This document shows positions 15,238-22,373 of a stretch of 39,281 nt of DNA, piece after piece. Within the stretch, counting starts at the first letter, position 1, and each line of letters opens with the position of its first letter. Both the position numbers and the translations under genes were made by a program. Below the pieces are notes generated by a model. It saw only the letters and a list, made by a program, of their open reading frames with translations. It was not told the origin of the DNA and made no database searches. Origin of the DNA: a virus; IMG/VR virus record IMGVR_UViG_3300035698_002686, positions 1 to 39,281 of that record; one strand, 5' to 3'.

Positions 15238-18069
15238 CTATACGGCGACTTCGACGTTGTAGCTTCCGCCGGCCGGGAGCGTGGTAGGCACCCACACCCG
15301 GGTCTCGACGTCGAAGGCGCCGAGACCGGCGTCAACCTCCGGGCCCAAGACTCCGGCGTCGATAGCGGCATGGGTCACGCCCAGGACGTCCCATCCCAGG
15401 AACACCCCATCGCCGGTGATGAGGTCGATGTTATTGCCGCCCGGGGAAGCACACTCGAATCGAGTGATGCTGGCAAACGCCGCGTCGGTGTAGACCGTGC
15501 CGTTGATCGTCGCGCCTACTTCGGCAATGACGTTGCCCGCCGCATCGGTGCCGGTGACGGTGAAGGCAAGTCCCACATCGGTGGCGATGACTCCGACCGT
15601 TCTTGCGGGCCACGGCATACCAGCGGCCACACCGCCGACGAGACCGAACCCGGCATTCTCGTCAATGGCGCCACCGGGGGCAGTCCACTGCGCGTGCAGT
15701 TCGTCGCCCGCGTTTAGGAAGCCGACGAAGCGCTGCGAACGCTTCATCTCCGTTACCGAAGCCGCGATGAGAGCGGAGAGGCCAGGGTGCTGGAGACGCA
15801 CGCCGGTCGCATCGACCGCAACGCCGGTGCAGTCGAGCACGCCGTCGAGCGTCACGTCGGTGAGACCCACGTTGGGGCACAGCGCGAGTTCCGCGATGAT
15901 GGCGTCGTCGGCGTTTCCGTTCTCCAGTTCGCAGTTTTCGGCCGAGAAGTCACCGCCGCCCGGGACGAACATTGCTGCGGCCCGGTTGCCCGAAAGACTG
16001 CCGCCGCGAATCGAGAACGCGCCGGCCGACATCGTGATGATGTCGGTGTTGCCCGTGTGCTCGAACTCGACGTTGTCGATGGTGATACTCCCGCCCGCGA
16101 GCAGGAACGGGGTTCCCGTGAGCGCGCCGCCCGTAGCCAGCATCCTGGAGAGACCGGTGTACGCGATGTTGACCCCGCCGTTTGTGTCGGCCTGGAAGAC
16201 CGGGGCGGTATTCCAGAAGACGTCCAAGAGGGTGACGTAGGCGGCATTGTCCGACGTGACGTTTCCGGCGTAGGCGGCCGTGTAGGAGACGACAGCGCCA
16301 TTGTCTGCGACGAGCCCGCCTTCGAGATCCCCGCCCTGAGCGGTCAGGGTGTTCGCTCCCGCCGCACCGTCCACCGTGACGAGGCCGGCGACGTCGGTAT
16401 TTACGAGTCGCACCTGGGCGCCGTTTCCGTCCACGTCGAGCGTGGAAAGGAAGTTGCAACCCTCCAGGTCGCACTGGGCGGTGCCGCTGTAGGTCGCCGC
16501 GCCTGTGACGGAGGTACCCGCGAGACGGGTGATGTTGGCTCCGCCCGACAGGATGAGAGCGCCAGCGATACTGCCGATATGGTTATGCACGCCCGCGCCG
16601 CCCGTGCTGGTGAGCGTCGAACTGGCGGTGAGCATGAATCCGCTCATGGCGCCCGTGCTCGACAGGGTGATTGCGCCGACAACGCTCAGGTTGTCATAGA
16701 GAAGGTCGCGCGCCGCGGTGACGTCCAGTGTGCCGTTGATCGTCACGTCGCGAAGCATGGCATTGTGGCCCGAGTCCACGTTGCCGGTGATTGCCGCGCC
16801 TTCCATGTAGAGAACGTCCGTGATCGTGATAGCGCCCACGATGGTCACGCCTCGAGCGAACACATTGAGCGTCTTCGAGAACGCCACCGCTTCGGTGTAG
16901 GTGCCGGCGGCGATGAACAGCGAGTTTCCCGCCGCTGCCAGGGTGATCGCCGCGGAGATCGTCGCCAGCGGCTTGTTGATCGCACCGTTGCCCGTGGTGT
17001 CCGAACCGAGGGTACCGTCCACGTAGACCTTGCCGGTCTCCATGATCGGCATGAGCAACGGGGTAGTCCGCAGGAAGCGCCCGACACCGGCCGGGGCGGC
17101 CGTGGGCGTGATCACTCCGACGTCGTCGGCGGTGGCCGTCGAGGCGGCGGAATAGCGGTACTGGCCCAGCGTCGCGCACAGGATCATCATGTTGTTGTCG
17201 AGTTCGTCGAGGGGCAGCGCCTTCAGGGCGGCAAGGTCTGCCACCGGGGCGTGTACGATCTCTTCGGTCTCGATCAAGATGAGGGAGGGCAACACGTTCG
17301 TGAGAACGAAGCGGCCCGCGCCGGAGTCGGCCACGGAAGAGTGTCGCCACGTCTGCGTGAAGACGTTGTCGAAGCTGTAGGTGTCGTCCGTGCTCGTCGC
17401 GTCCCAGACGAACTCCCCGTACCAGTCGTCGGTCGATAGCAGGTTGCCATTCGACAGGAGCGCATGGTCGGGCGGATTGACCGTGTCCGCGACGGTGTGC
17501 GAGACGACGTCGGCGCAGTGAGCTTGGAGGGTGGAGATCAGGTCGTTCACGAGCTTGAGGAGCCCGAAAATGTCCTGAGCGCCGGCCGCCGGGTAGGTGA
17601 GCAGGTTGATCACGTCGGCAGTGAGGTGCGTTACCGCCCCCATCGCGAAGTGCAGAATGACCGCCGCGCGGATCGCATTGAGCTGCGTCCACTCGTCTAC
17701 GGTCCCGGCTGCGGCCGTCCAGGTTCCGTCACCGCCGCTCGCCGCGATCGTATTCGTCACGTCTGCTGCGCCGTGAACGGTGCCGACCACGTAGACGCGG
17801 TGGTCCTCGTACTTTTCCGTGAGGTTCTCGATGGCATCCCGCAGCGCTGCGCGGCCGATGCGGCTCTTGCAGCGGTACGTCCGGCCTTCAGCCAGATCGC
17901 GCACGTCGCAAGAGAACATCTCGAACGGGTCCGCGAAGATGTTGCCGGCCATGGTGGACTGACGCCGCCGCATCAGCTTGTACTTGCTCTGAAGCGGATC
18001 GGACGCTTCGGCATGAGTGAGTTCCGCGTCGGAAAGGAAGACGCGGTCGGTCATCGGGATATCGCTCAT
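15238..18069 (-). CDS. Large beta-helix virion protein, probable head decoration/fibre
   Basis: A 943-aa protein with ATG 18069 and an AGGGAGA SD. Residues 1-120 form an N-terminal region (possibly the head-binding part). About 126-205 is a helical module with spaced His/Asp/Asn (LNAIRAAVILHF, HLTADVINLL, LVNDLISTLQAH, VSHTVADTVN) shared with the connector-like protein. About 343-725 is a right-handed beta-helix, opening with GKVYVDGTLGSDTTGNG and TYTEAVAFSKTLNV and continuing with many short strand-turn repeats typical of pectate-lyase-like folds. From about 760 a beta-sandwich-like end follows (FASITRFECASPGGNNIDL). No catalytic residues are recognisable. It sits immediately after the major capsid gene, so I infer a head-attached decoration or receptor-binding fibre and not a tail spike. 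Confidence 0.65.
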   Translation of the reverse strand: MSDIPMTDRVFLSDAELTHAEASDPLQSKYKLMRRRQSTMAGNIFADPFEMFSCDVRDLAEGRTYRCKSRIGRAALRDAIENLTEKYEDHRVYVVGTVHGAADVTNTIAASGGDGTWTAAAGTVDEWTQLNAIRAAVILHFAMGAVTHLTADVINLLTYPAAGAQDIFGLLKLVNDLISTLQAHCADVVSHTVADTVNPPDHALLSNGNLLSTDDWYGEFVWDATSTDDTYSFDNVFTQTWRHSSVADSGAGRFVLTNVLPSLILIETEEIVHAPVADLAALKALPLDELDNNMMILCATLGQYRYSAASTATADDVGVITPTAAPAGVGRFLRTTPLLMPIMETGKVYVDGTLGSDTTGNGAINKPLATISAAITLAAAGNSLFIAAGTYTEAVAFSKTLNVFARGVTIVGAITITDVLYMEGAAITGNVDSGHNAMLRDVTINGTLDVTAARDLLYDNLSVVGAITLSSTGAMSGFMLTASSTLTSTGGAGVHNHIGSIAGALILSGGANITRLAGTSVTGAATYSGTAQCDLEGCNFLSTLDVDGNGAQVRLVNTDVAGLVTVDGAAGANTLTAQGGDLEGGLVADNGAVVSYTAAYAGNVTSDNAAYVTLLDVFWNTAPVFQADTNGGVNIAYTGLSRMLATGGALTGTPFLLAGGSITIDNVEFEHTGNTDIITMSAGAFSIRGGSLSGNRAAAMFVPGGGDFSAENCELENGNADDAIIAELALCPNVGLTDVTLDGVLDCTGVAVDATGVRLQHPGLSALIAASVTEMKRSQRFVGFLNAGDELHAQWTAPGGAIDENAGFGLVGGVAAGMPWPARTVGVIATDVGLAFTVTGTDAAGNVIAEVGATINGTVYTDAAFASITRFECASPGGNNIDLITGDGVFLGWDVLGVTHAAIDAGVLGPEVDAGLGAFDVETRVWVPTTLPAGGSYNVEVAV
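15296..15321 (-). repeat. 26-bp exact repeat in the beta-helix gene
   Basis: Identical to 10780-10805 in the tail-terminator candidate and read in the same frame, encoding GAFDVETRV. It contains the 10-bp palindrome TCGACGTCGA. Confidence 0.92.
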
Positions 18070-18118
18070 TGGTATCTCCCTGGGGGCGCCTGGCCCCGAC
18101 GCGAATCATGCGGCCACC

Positions 18119-18142
18119 GGCGGGCGCCCTACGGCGCCCGCC
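18119..18142 (-). promoter_or_regulatory. Perfect 10-bp GC hairpin after the capsid gene
   Basis: GGCGGGCGCC (18119-18128) and GGCGCCCGCC (18133-18142) form a perfect 10-bp stem with a 4-base loop, ten bases past the major-capsid stop. No T-run follows on the minus strand. A second smaller stem (18083-18087 with 18093-18097) lies close to the SD of the beta-helix gene. Likely roles are partial termination, message processing or 3'-end protection, so that capsid protein is made in excess over downstream proteins. The 82-bp spacer 18070-18151 holds nothing else I can support. Confidence 0.72.
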
Positions 18143-18151
18143 TTGACCAGC

Positions 18152-19570
18152 CTAGAGGGACTGCCCGCAGTTCTTCCAGGCCCACAGCTTGCTCGGAGCC
18201 TTCAGCATGAGGCCGAGCACCGAAACCACCATGAACCGCTGGGCGGTACCGAGACGCGCCAGTTCGATGCGCGCGGCCTTCACGCCGAGTCGCACGGTCT
18301 GAAGGATCTCGGGGTCGTAGGACACGCCGAACGCCCAGCAGGTACCGGGAATGTCGGCGTTCTCATCGACGATCGTGGTCACGCCGCCGAAGGGGACCGA
18401 GACCATGAAGCGCGCGGTGCTCGCGGCGCCATTGTTGGAGCTGCGGTAGACCTTGTAGAACCACACGTCCGCGATGGCCGCGTCGTTCATCACCAGGGTG
18501 CATTTCTCGCCGGCCGCGATCGTCTGCTGCGCGCTGGTAAAGGAAGCGGAGATCCCGTTGGGGCCCCACGCCTCGACGACGTAGTAGTACTTGCCCGCGT
18601 CCGCGGCCTGGAAGAGGTTGTCCGCGCCGCCGGCTGCGACCGTGTCGCTGGTGAGCAACGGAGCCGCCGGGGCCGACGCGCCCACGGCGCCCACGGGGCC
18701 GCCGCGGTCGGACTGGAGGAAGTAGCTGGGCTCGTAGGGAACGAACTCGTCGTTCACCTGACTGATCTGTCCGGCCATCGGCATGCCGGACTTGCCGCGC
18801 TGGTTGCCGACTTCGTTCGGCCCGTACCGGCGCTTCGGGATCTCGAGCTGACCGAGGATGCGCTTGGACTTGTTGCTCATCCAGACGGCGTCGAGCATTC
18901 CGGCGCGGTCCATGACGTTCGCAACGCCTTCGTCGAGGCTGTCCTGCGTCAGCGACTCCCCGCGCATATCGGTGATCTGCGTCGGAGCGGCGGCGATCAT
19001 CTGCGTCGCGAGGCCGTCGATGGCGAGCGGGCACAGAGCCTCGGAGCCGAAGAAGAGATCCTCTTCGATCTTCGAGAGAAGGTTCAGGGACGCGGCCGTG
19101 GTGTTCGCTGCAAGCGCGTTCGCGCCGGCGCCCGGGAGAATCTTGACGATCCGCGCGACGTCGGTCACCTGATACAGCTCCACGGCGATCTTGAGCTTCG
19201 CGTACTCGCGGCTCCACGACGGGGCCGACTCCACGCTCGGGATGGCGCCTTCAGCGACCCACGCGAGCGTCGGAGTACCGTAGCTGGACTGACGGACGTA
19301 CTGGTGGACGGTGTTGTCCACGCCCATCTCCGCCAGCTTCTCCTGGAATCGGATATGGTTGCGCTTGAACAACAGGGACGTGATCGTCCCGTCGAGGGAC
19401 TCCGGCATGACCGGAGCCAGATTGCCCGGAGCGGCGGCCGGATACGGCTGGCCGGCGGTCAGGGACTTCGCCAACTCTTCCGGGTTGTCGATCCCCAGGA
19501 TGCTGGGGTCAAGTCCGGCGGCTTCGGGCTGCCCGCCGGCCTGCTGTGCGCTAAGCTGAAACAGACTCAT
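18152..19570 (-). CDS. Major capsid protein with Ig/FN3-like insertion
   Basis: A 472-aa protein with ATG 19570 and a strong SD (GGAGAGAAGG). It follows the protease/scaffold gene, as expected for the HK97-fold shell protein. Typical capsid features are YGTPTLAWVAEGAIPSVESA (about 97-116), the long helix region ILGQLEIPKRRYGP (about 238-251), and a C-terminal return to the core (GVKAARIELARLGTAQRFMVVSVLGLML). Between roughly 300 and 405 an extra beta-rich segment (KYYYVVEAWGPNGISASF, KCTLVMN, FYKVYRSSNN) looks like an Ig/fibronectin-type domain probably displayed on the capsomer surface. The first 50 residues are Gln/Ala/Pro-rich and could be removed by the prohead protease. No cleavage site is proven. 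Confidence 0.85.
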   Translation of the reverse strand: MSLFQLSAQQAGGQPEAAGLDPSILGIDNPEELAKSLTAGQPYPAAAPGNLAPVMPESLDGTITSLLFKRNHIRFQEKLAEMGVDNTVHQYVRQSSYGTPTLAWVAEGAIPSVESAPSWSREYAKLKIAVELYQVTDVARIVKILPGAGANALAANTTAASLNLLSKIEEDLFFGSEALCPLAIDGLATQMIAAAPTQITDMRGESLTQDSLDEGVANVMDRAGMLDAVWMSNKSKRILGQLEIPKRRYGPNEVGNQRGKSGMPMAGQISQVNDEFVPYEPSYFLQSDRGGPVGAVGASAPAAPLLTSDTVAAGGADNLFQAADAGKYYYVVEAWGPNGISASFTSAQQTIAAGEKCTLVMNDAAIADVWFYKVYRSSNNGAASTARFMVSVPFGGVTTIVDENADIPGTCWAFGVSYDPEILQTVRLGVKAARIELARLGTAQRFMVVSVLGLMLKAPSKLWAWKNCGQSL

Positions 19571-19585
19571 AGTGCCTTCTCTCCT

Positions 19586-19600
19586 CGCGGCTAGGCCGCG
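19586..19600 (-). promoter_or_regulatory. Small hairpin upstream of the capsid SD
   Basis: CGCGGC and GCCGCG form a 6-bp stem with a 3-base loop in the 36-bp spacer between protease/scaffold and capsid genes. On the coding strand the SD begins immediately after the stem. A 5' stem next to a strong SD can protect a message from decay, and here it would belong to the most abundant virion protein. Confidence 0.5.
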
Positions 19601-19606
19601 CGCTCG

Positions 19607-20290
19607 CTACTGCCCGTTGGCGTAGCTGCCGACGATGGCGGTGATTTCGGAAGCCTTGACCTGCTGCCCGGCCTGCATCGTGTCGATTCGCTGGAGGCTT
19701 TCACCGATCCGGTTGCAGGCCATATCGTCGCCGGCATGGCGGGCCGACTGCATCGAACGAGTCAGGGAGGCAACCGCGGCGCTCTTCGACAGGACGTCGC
19801 CGGTCCCCTCTGCGGGGTGCTCGAGCACGGCCGCGGCGTCGGAGCCGGTCACGCCGCGAGGGGCCACGGGGCGCCCCATGGCCTTCAGGAGCGTGGCGAC
19901 GTTCGCCTCAAGCTCCGGGGAGACCGCGGCGACCGGGGTCGCGATGGACCCTTCGATGCGCTCCATGCGCGTGTCCATGGCCTTGACGAGTTCGGTGAGC
20001 GCCACGAACACGTCGGCCTTGGCCTCATCGTTGGCCGCCAGCTCGCGAAGCGATGCGTTGGACTCCGCGATGCCGCGGCGCATGCCTTCGAGATCGCCGG
20101 GGAGGCGCTCGGGCGCAGAGCCAACCGACTTGGCGAGCACGTCAACCGAGCCCTCCATGACGCCCAGCGCCTTGCGCATATCACCGACCGCCTCGTTGGA
20201 GGTCGTGGACCCGCCCAGCTCACCGATAAGCTCGGCCTTCTGAGCGTCGGTCAGGGCCTTACCCTGCGTGACCAAGTCTGCGAAACTCAT
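19607..20290 (-). CDS. Probable nested scaffold protein (internal start)
   Basis: In the protease frame, ATG at 20290 (MSFADLVTQG, residue 252 of the long form) is preceded by GGAGGGAACG, one of the best SD matches in the window at ideal spacing. Translation from here gives a 227-aa helical protein equal to the scaffold half. The same arrangement is known from lambda, where Nu3 lies inside gene C. It would let the phage make many scaffold copies per protease. This is inferred from the SD and domain boundary. No second promoter is visible. Confidence 0.6.
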   Translation of the reverse strand: MSFADLVTQGKALTDAQKAELIGELGGSTTSNEAVGDMRKALGVMEGSVDVLAKSVGSAPERLPGDLEGMRRGIAESNASLRELAANDEAKADVFVALTELVKAMDTRMERIEGSIATPVAAVSPELEANVATLLKAMGRPVAPRGVTGSDAAAVLEHPAEGTGDVLSKSAAVASLTRSMQSARHAGDDMACNRIGESLQRIDTMQAGQQVKASEITAIVGSYANGQ

Positions 20291-21043
20291 CGTTCCCTCC
20301 GTTTTCGAGGCGCCGGCTTGGAGTTCGTCTTTGTCCTCCATGTCGGATTCGCCCTCAATGATTGATCCTTCTTCTTCGTCCGCATCGGTCCCGTCTTCGA
20401 GGTCTTCGTCGTCGTCAGCGTCCGGGTAGTCGTCTATGCCCTTCTTTAGCTTGGCTTTCGCAGCGGTGGCGCACTTGTCGAGGTCCGCCTGGACGCTGCC
20501 CATCGCCTTTTGGAACACCTCCGCCGTCGCCTCGAGGTTCATGGGCGCGGGGTCGAATGCGATGTTTCGGACGATGGCGCGGGCAATGTCTCGCTTGGTT
20601 TCGGGGTCTTTGTAGGCGAAAATGTAGCCCTCGACGCTCATCCCCATCGACCGATCGGCTTCCTGGAGCGCCTTCGCGAGCGCCTCTACTTCATAGGCGA
20701 CCGGCTGTTCAAGCCACTCGCCCTCGACGTAGGTGGCTTTGTTGCCGCGGGGAGTCTTCTTGCCGGTCTGTACCAGGGTAGGCTTGGCGACGTAGTCGAG
20801 GGGCTCGTCCCTGCCCTCATCGGGCTTCGGGGTGTGCTTCCAACGGAACAGGCCGTTATCTTTGAACCACGAGAAGTCGAGCCCGGATTGCTTGACGACT
20901 TGCCCCTCTTGGTCCCTCATCTCGGTCGAAGCGAAGCCGCGGAGCATGCGCCGCTTGGGCTTTTCGCCGGCTTTGACGAGTTCGTCCGCCTCGACTGCGA
21001 GCAGCTCGAATGGGAGCGTGAGGGCGAAGGGCGTTTCGGCCAT
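19607..21043 (-). CDS. Prohead protease fused to scaffold
   Basis: A 478-aa protein with ATG 21043 and a GGAGGATCT SD. Residues 30-170 match a prohead serine protease: RGFAST near 36, FRWKH with the candidate catalytic His70, and SMGMSVEGY with candidate Ser136 in the SVEG motif, followed by ARAIVRNIAFDPAPMN. Residues 200-240 are extremely acidic (DDDEDLEDGTDADEEE). From residue 252 the chain is helical and Glu/Ala-rich without cysteines apart from one near the end, as expected of a scaffold. The protease matures the head by cutting scaffold and itself. An internal SD and ATG at residue 252 suggest that the scaffold is also made separately. Confidence 0.8.
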   Translation of the reverse strand: MAETPFALTLPFELLAVEADELVKAGEKPKRRMLRGFASTEMRDQEGQVVKQSGLDFSWFKDNGLFRWKHTPKPDEGRDEPLDYVAKPTLVQTGKKTPRGNKATYVEGEWLEQPVAYEVEALAKALQEADRSMGMSVEGYIFAYKDPETKRDIARAIVRNIAFDPAPMNLEATAEVFQKAMGSVQADLDKCATAAKAKLKKGIDDYPDADDDEDLEDGTDADEEEGSIIEGESDMEDKDELQAGASKTEGTMSFADLVTQGKALTDAQKAELIGELGGSTTSNEAVGDMRKALGVMEGSVDVLAKSVGSAPERLPGDLEGMRRGIAESNASLRELAANDEAKADVFVALTELVKAMDTRMERIEGSIATPVAAVSPELEANVATLLKAMGRPVAPRGVTGSDAAAVLEHPAEGTGDVLSKSAAVASLTRSMQSARHAGDDMACNRIGESLQRIDTMQAGQQVKASEITAIVGSYANGQ

Positions 21044-21161
21044 AGATCCTCCGGGGACGTATGGTCGCAGGCTACGGGATGGATCCCACCGAACGCAAGG
21101 TTACGCCACAACCTTTCCTTAGCAGTTTCGGGCACCTATGGTGATGGTTGATCGCGCCCGA
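21044..21161 (-). promoter_or_regulatory. Largest intergenic spacer (118 bp); possible leader
   Basis: This gap between the minor head gene and the protease gene holds a 6-bp hairpin (AAGGTT 21097-21102 with AACCTT 21110-21115, 7-base loop) and the protease SD near 21050. No convincing -35/-10 pair was found for a sigma70-like promoter, though its length makes it the best candidate site for one in the head module. Confidence 0.3.
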
Positions 21162-22142
21162 TCAGGACTGATCACCGGGCGGCTGTTCCAGGGAGGCTTC
21201 GTCCGCGGTCTCTTCGGACTGCGAAACCATCTCGGCGGGTAGCAGGCTCCATTCATCGTTGAAGGCGAATCCGGCGGGCACCCATCGCGTGCGGCAGTGA
21301 CAGTTGGGGTGGACCGTGCTCCACGTCGCTATCCAGTCGCGCCGCTTGCGCCCGACGTTGTCGCCCTTTGCTAGAAGTTCGGACAGCACCCAGATCCGGG
21401 GCTTCCCCTCCGGGTCCAGGAACAATCGCAGGCAGTCGGGGCAAGCGCCCGGGTTCGGCACCCTGGCTACCAGCGAGTCCGCTCCGTGTGTCTCGTACAG
21501 CCGGTGAACAGTGCCGGCGTTGTGTGCTTGCTGAAGCTCGGTACGGGCGACCCGGTCCCAGTCGCGGGCGTGGTCTCCGAGGTTGCGCGCGATGTCCTCT
21601 GCAAGTTGACGGGACGTCTTACGCTCCTCAATGGCCCGAATCGTGCGGTCGCTAATGAACTCTTGCAAGGTCTGGTCGCGAGCGGCGCGCGAGCCCGAGT
21701 CCATGAGCCCGGCCGCAATCTTCTGCCCGCCGCCCTGGACGTGCTGCGCAGTCCGGTGTCGCGCCCATACCGAAGCGCCCCGCTCCGCCTCGGTCATCGG
21801 GATCGGGTCTCTGGCGATGCGAGCGCGCAAGGCGTCGTAGGACAGGGCGTCCACGTCTTCTGGCAGCCACCCGCGGGCCACCTTGGCGGCGGCTTCCTGG
21901 ACGTGCAGGCGCAGGAGCGATAGCGCCACGGCGTCGCCCATGGCATCGGCGCTGGCTAGGGCGTCGAGCGCCGTCGCGGAGTCCAGGATCCCGGCGTCCA
22001 CAAGGCGCTGAATCTCGGTCGCGGCGGCACCGGTCGCAGGAATCCCGACCGTCTCTACCGCGAACGCAAGGTGGTAGTCCGCGATAAGGCCGTACAGAGC
22101 TTGGAGCATCTCGGGGGTGAGCGGCGTCACTTGCTTCTCCAC
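21162..22142 (-). CDS. Mu gpF-like minor head protein
   Basis: A 326-aa protein, most likely starting with GTG at 22142 (no strong SD). The central region (about 165-215) has TIRAIEERKTSRQLAEDIAR and WDRVARTELQQAHNAG, the helical pattern of phage head-morphogenesis proteins. The C-terminal part carries C234-P-D-C237 and H278-P-N-C-H-C283 (TVHPNCHCRTRW), the hallmark metal-binding motif of the family. These proteins bind the portal and are packaged in low copy number inside the head. The gene follows portal and precedes protease, the canonical order. The C-terminal 35 residues are acidic. No toxin or ADP-ribosyltransferase domain is fused. Confidence 0.85.
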   Translation of the reverse strand: MEKQVTPLTPEMLQALYGLIADYHLAFAVETVGIPATGAAATEIQRLVDAGILDSATALDALASADAMGDAVALSLLRLHVQEAAAKVARGWLPEDVDALSYDALRARIARDPIPMTEAERGASVWARHRTAQHVQGGGQKIAAGLMDSGSRAARDQTLQEFISDRTIRAIEERKTSRQLAEDIARNLGDHARDWDRVARTELQQAHNAGTVHRLYETHGADSLVARVPNPGACPDCLRLFLDPEGKPRIWVLSELLAKGDNVGRKRRDWIATWSTVHPNCHCRTRWVPAGFAFNDEWSLLPAEMVSQSEETADEASLEQPPGDQS

Positions 22143-22175
22143 AACATAACGAGGGCCGCCAGGAAGGCCCCCGCG

Positions 22176-22373
22176 CTACACAGTAGCGCTACCGGCGTCA
22201 GGTCGATCAAGAGGTTCCGCCGGGGCGGGCAAGCCAAGCTCGCGATGTAGTCGCGCCTGAAGTCGCGCGAGCATGGCGCGGTACGCAACGGACAGTCGCG
22301 CATTCGACTCCGCTAGTGACCGCGCTTCCCATTCGGCCGGCTCATCGTGGCTAGTCGTCTTCGGGCTTGCCAT
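22176..22373 (-). CDS. Small helical protein of unknown function, 65 aa
   Basis: The start is placed at ATG 22373 because TGAGGTG lies upstream at good spacing. An ATG four codons earlier has no SD. The first 23 nt overlap the end of the portal gene in another frame. The product is mostly one long amphipathic helix (EWEARSLAESNARLSVAYRAMLARLQARLHREL) followed by a Pro-rich tail. There is no cysteine, membrane segment or known motif. Position between portal and minor head protein suggests a small head-assembly factor. It could also be a non-functional overlap ORF. Confidence 0.45.
   Translation of the reverse strand: MASPKTTSHDEPAEWEARSLAESNARLSVAYRAMLARLQARLHRELGLPAPAEPLDRPDAGSATV

Noticed and set aside
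15787-17439. 550-aa open frame on the plus strand
   Set aside because: Antisense to the beta-helix gene, with a low-complexity His/Arg/Asp/Val product and no recognisable domain.
18017-19594. 525-aa open frame on the plus strand
   Set aside because: Antisense to the capsid gene, which has clear family patterns and an SD. The plus-strand product looks like a reverse-frame artefact.
21044-21161. Sigma70-type promoter in the largest spacer
   Set aside because: A TTGCGT box with 17-bp spacing leads only to GTAGCC, a poor -10, so no promoter is claimed.
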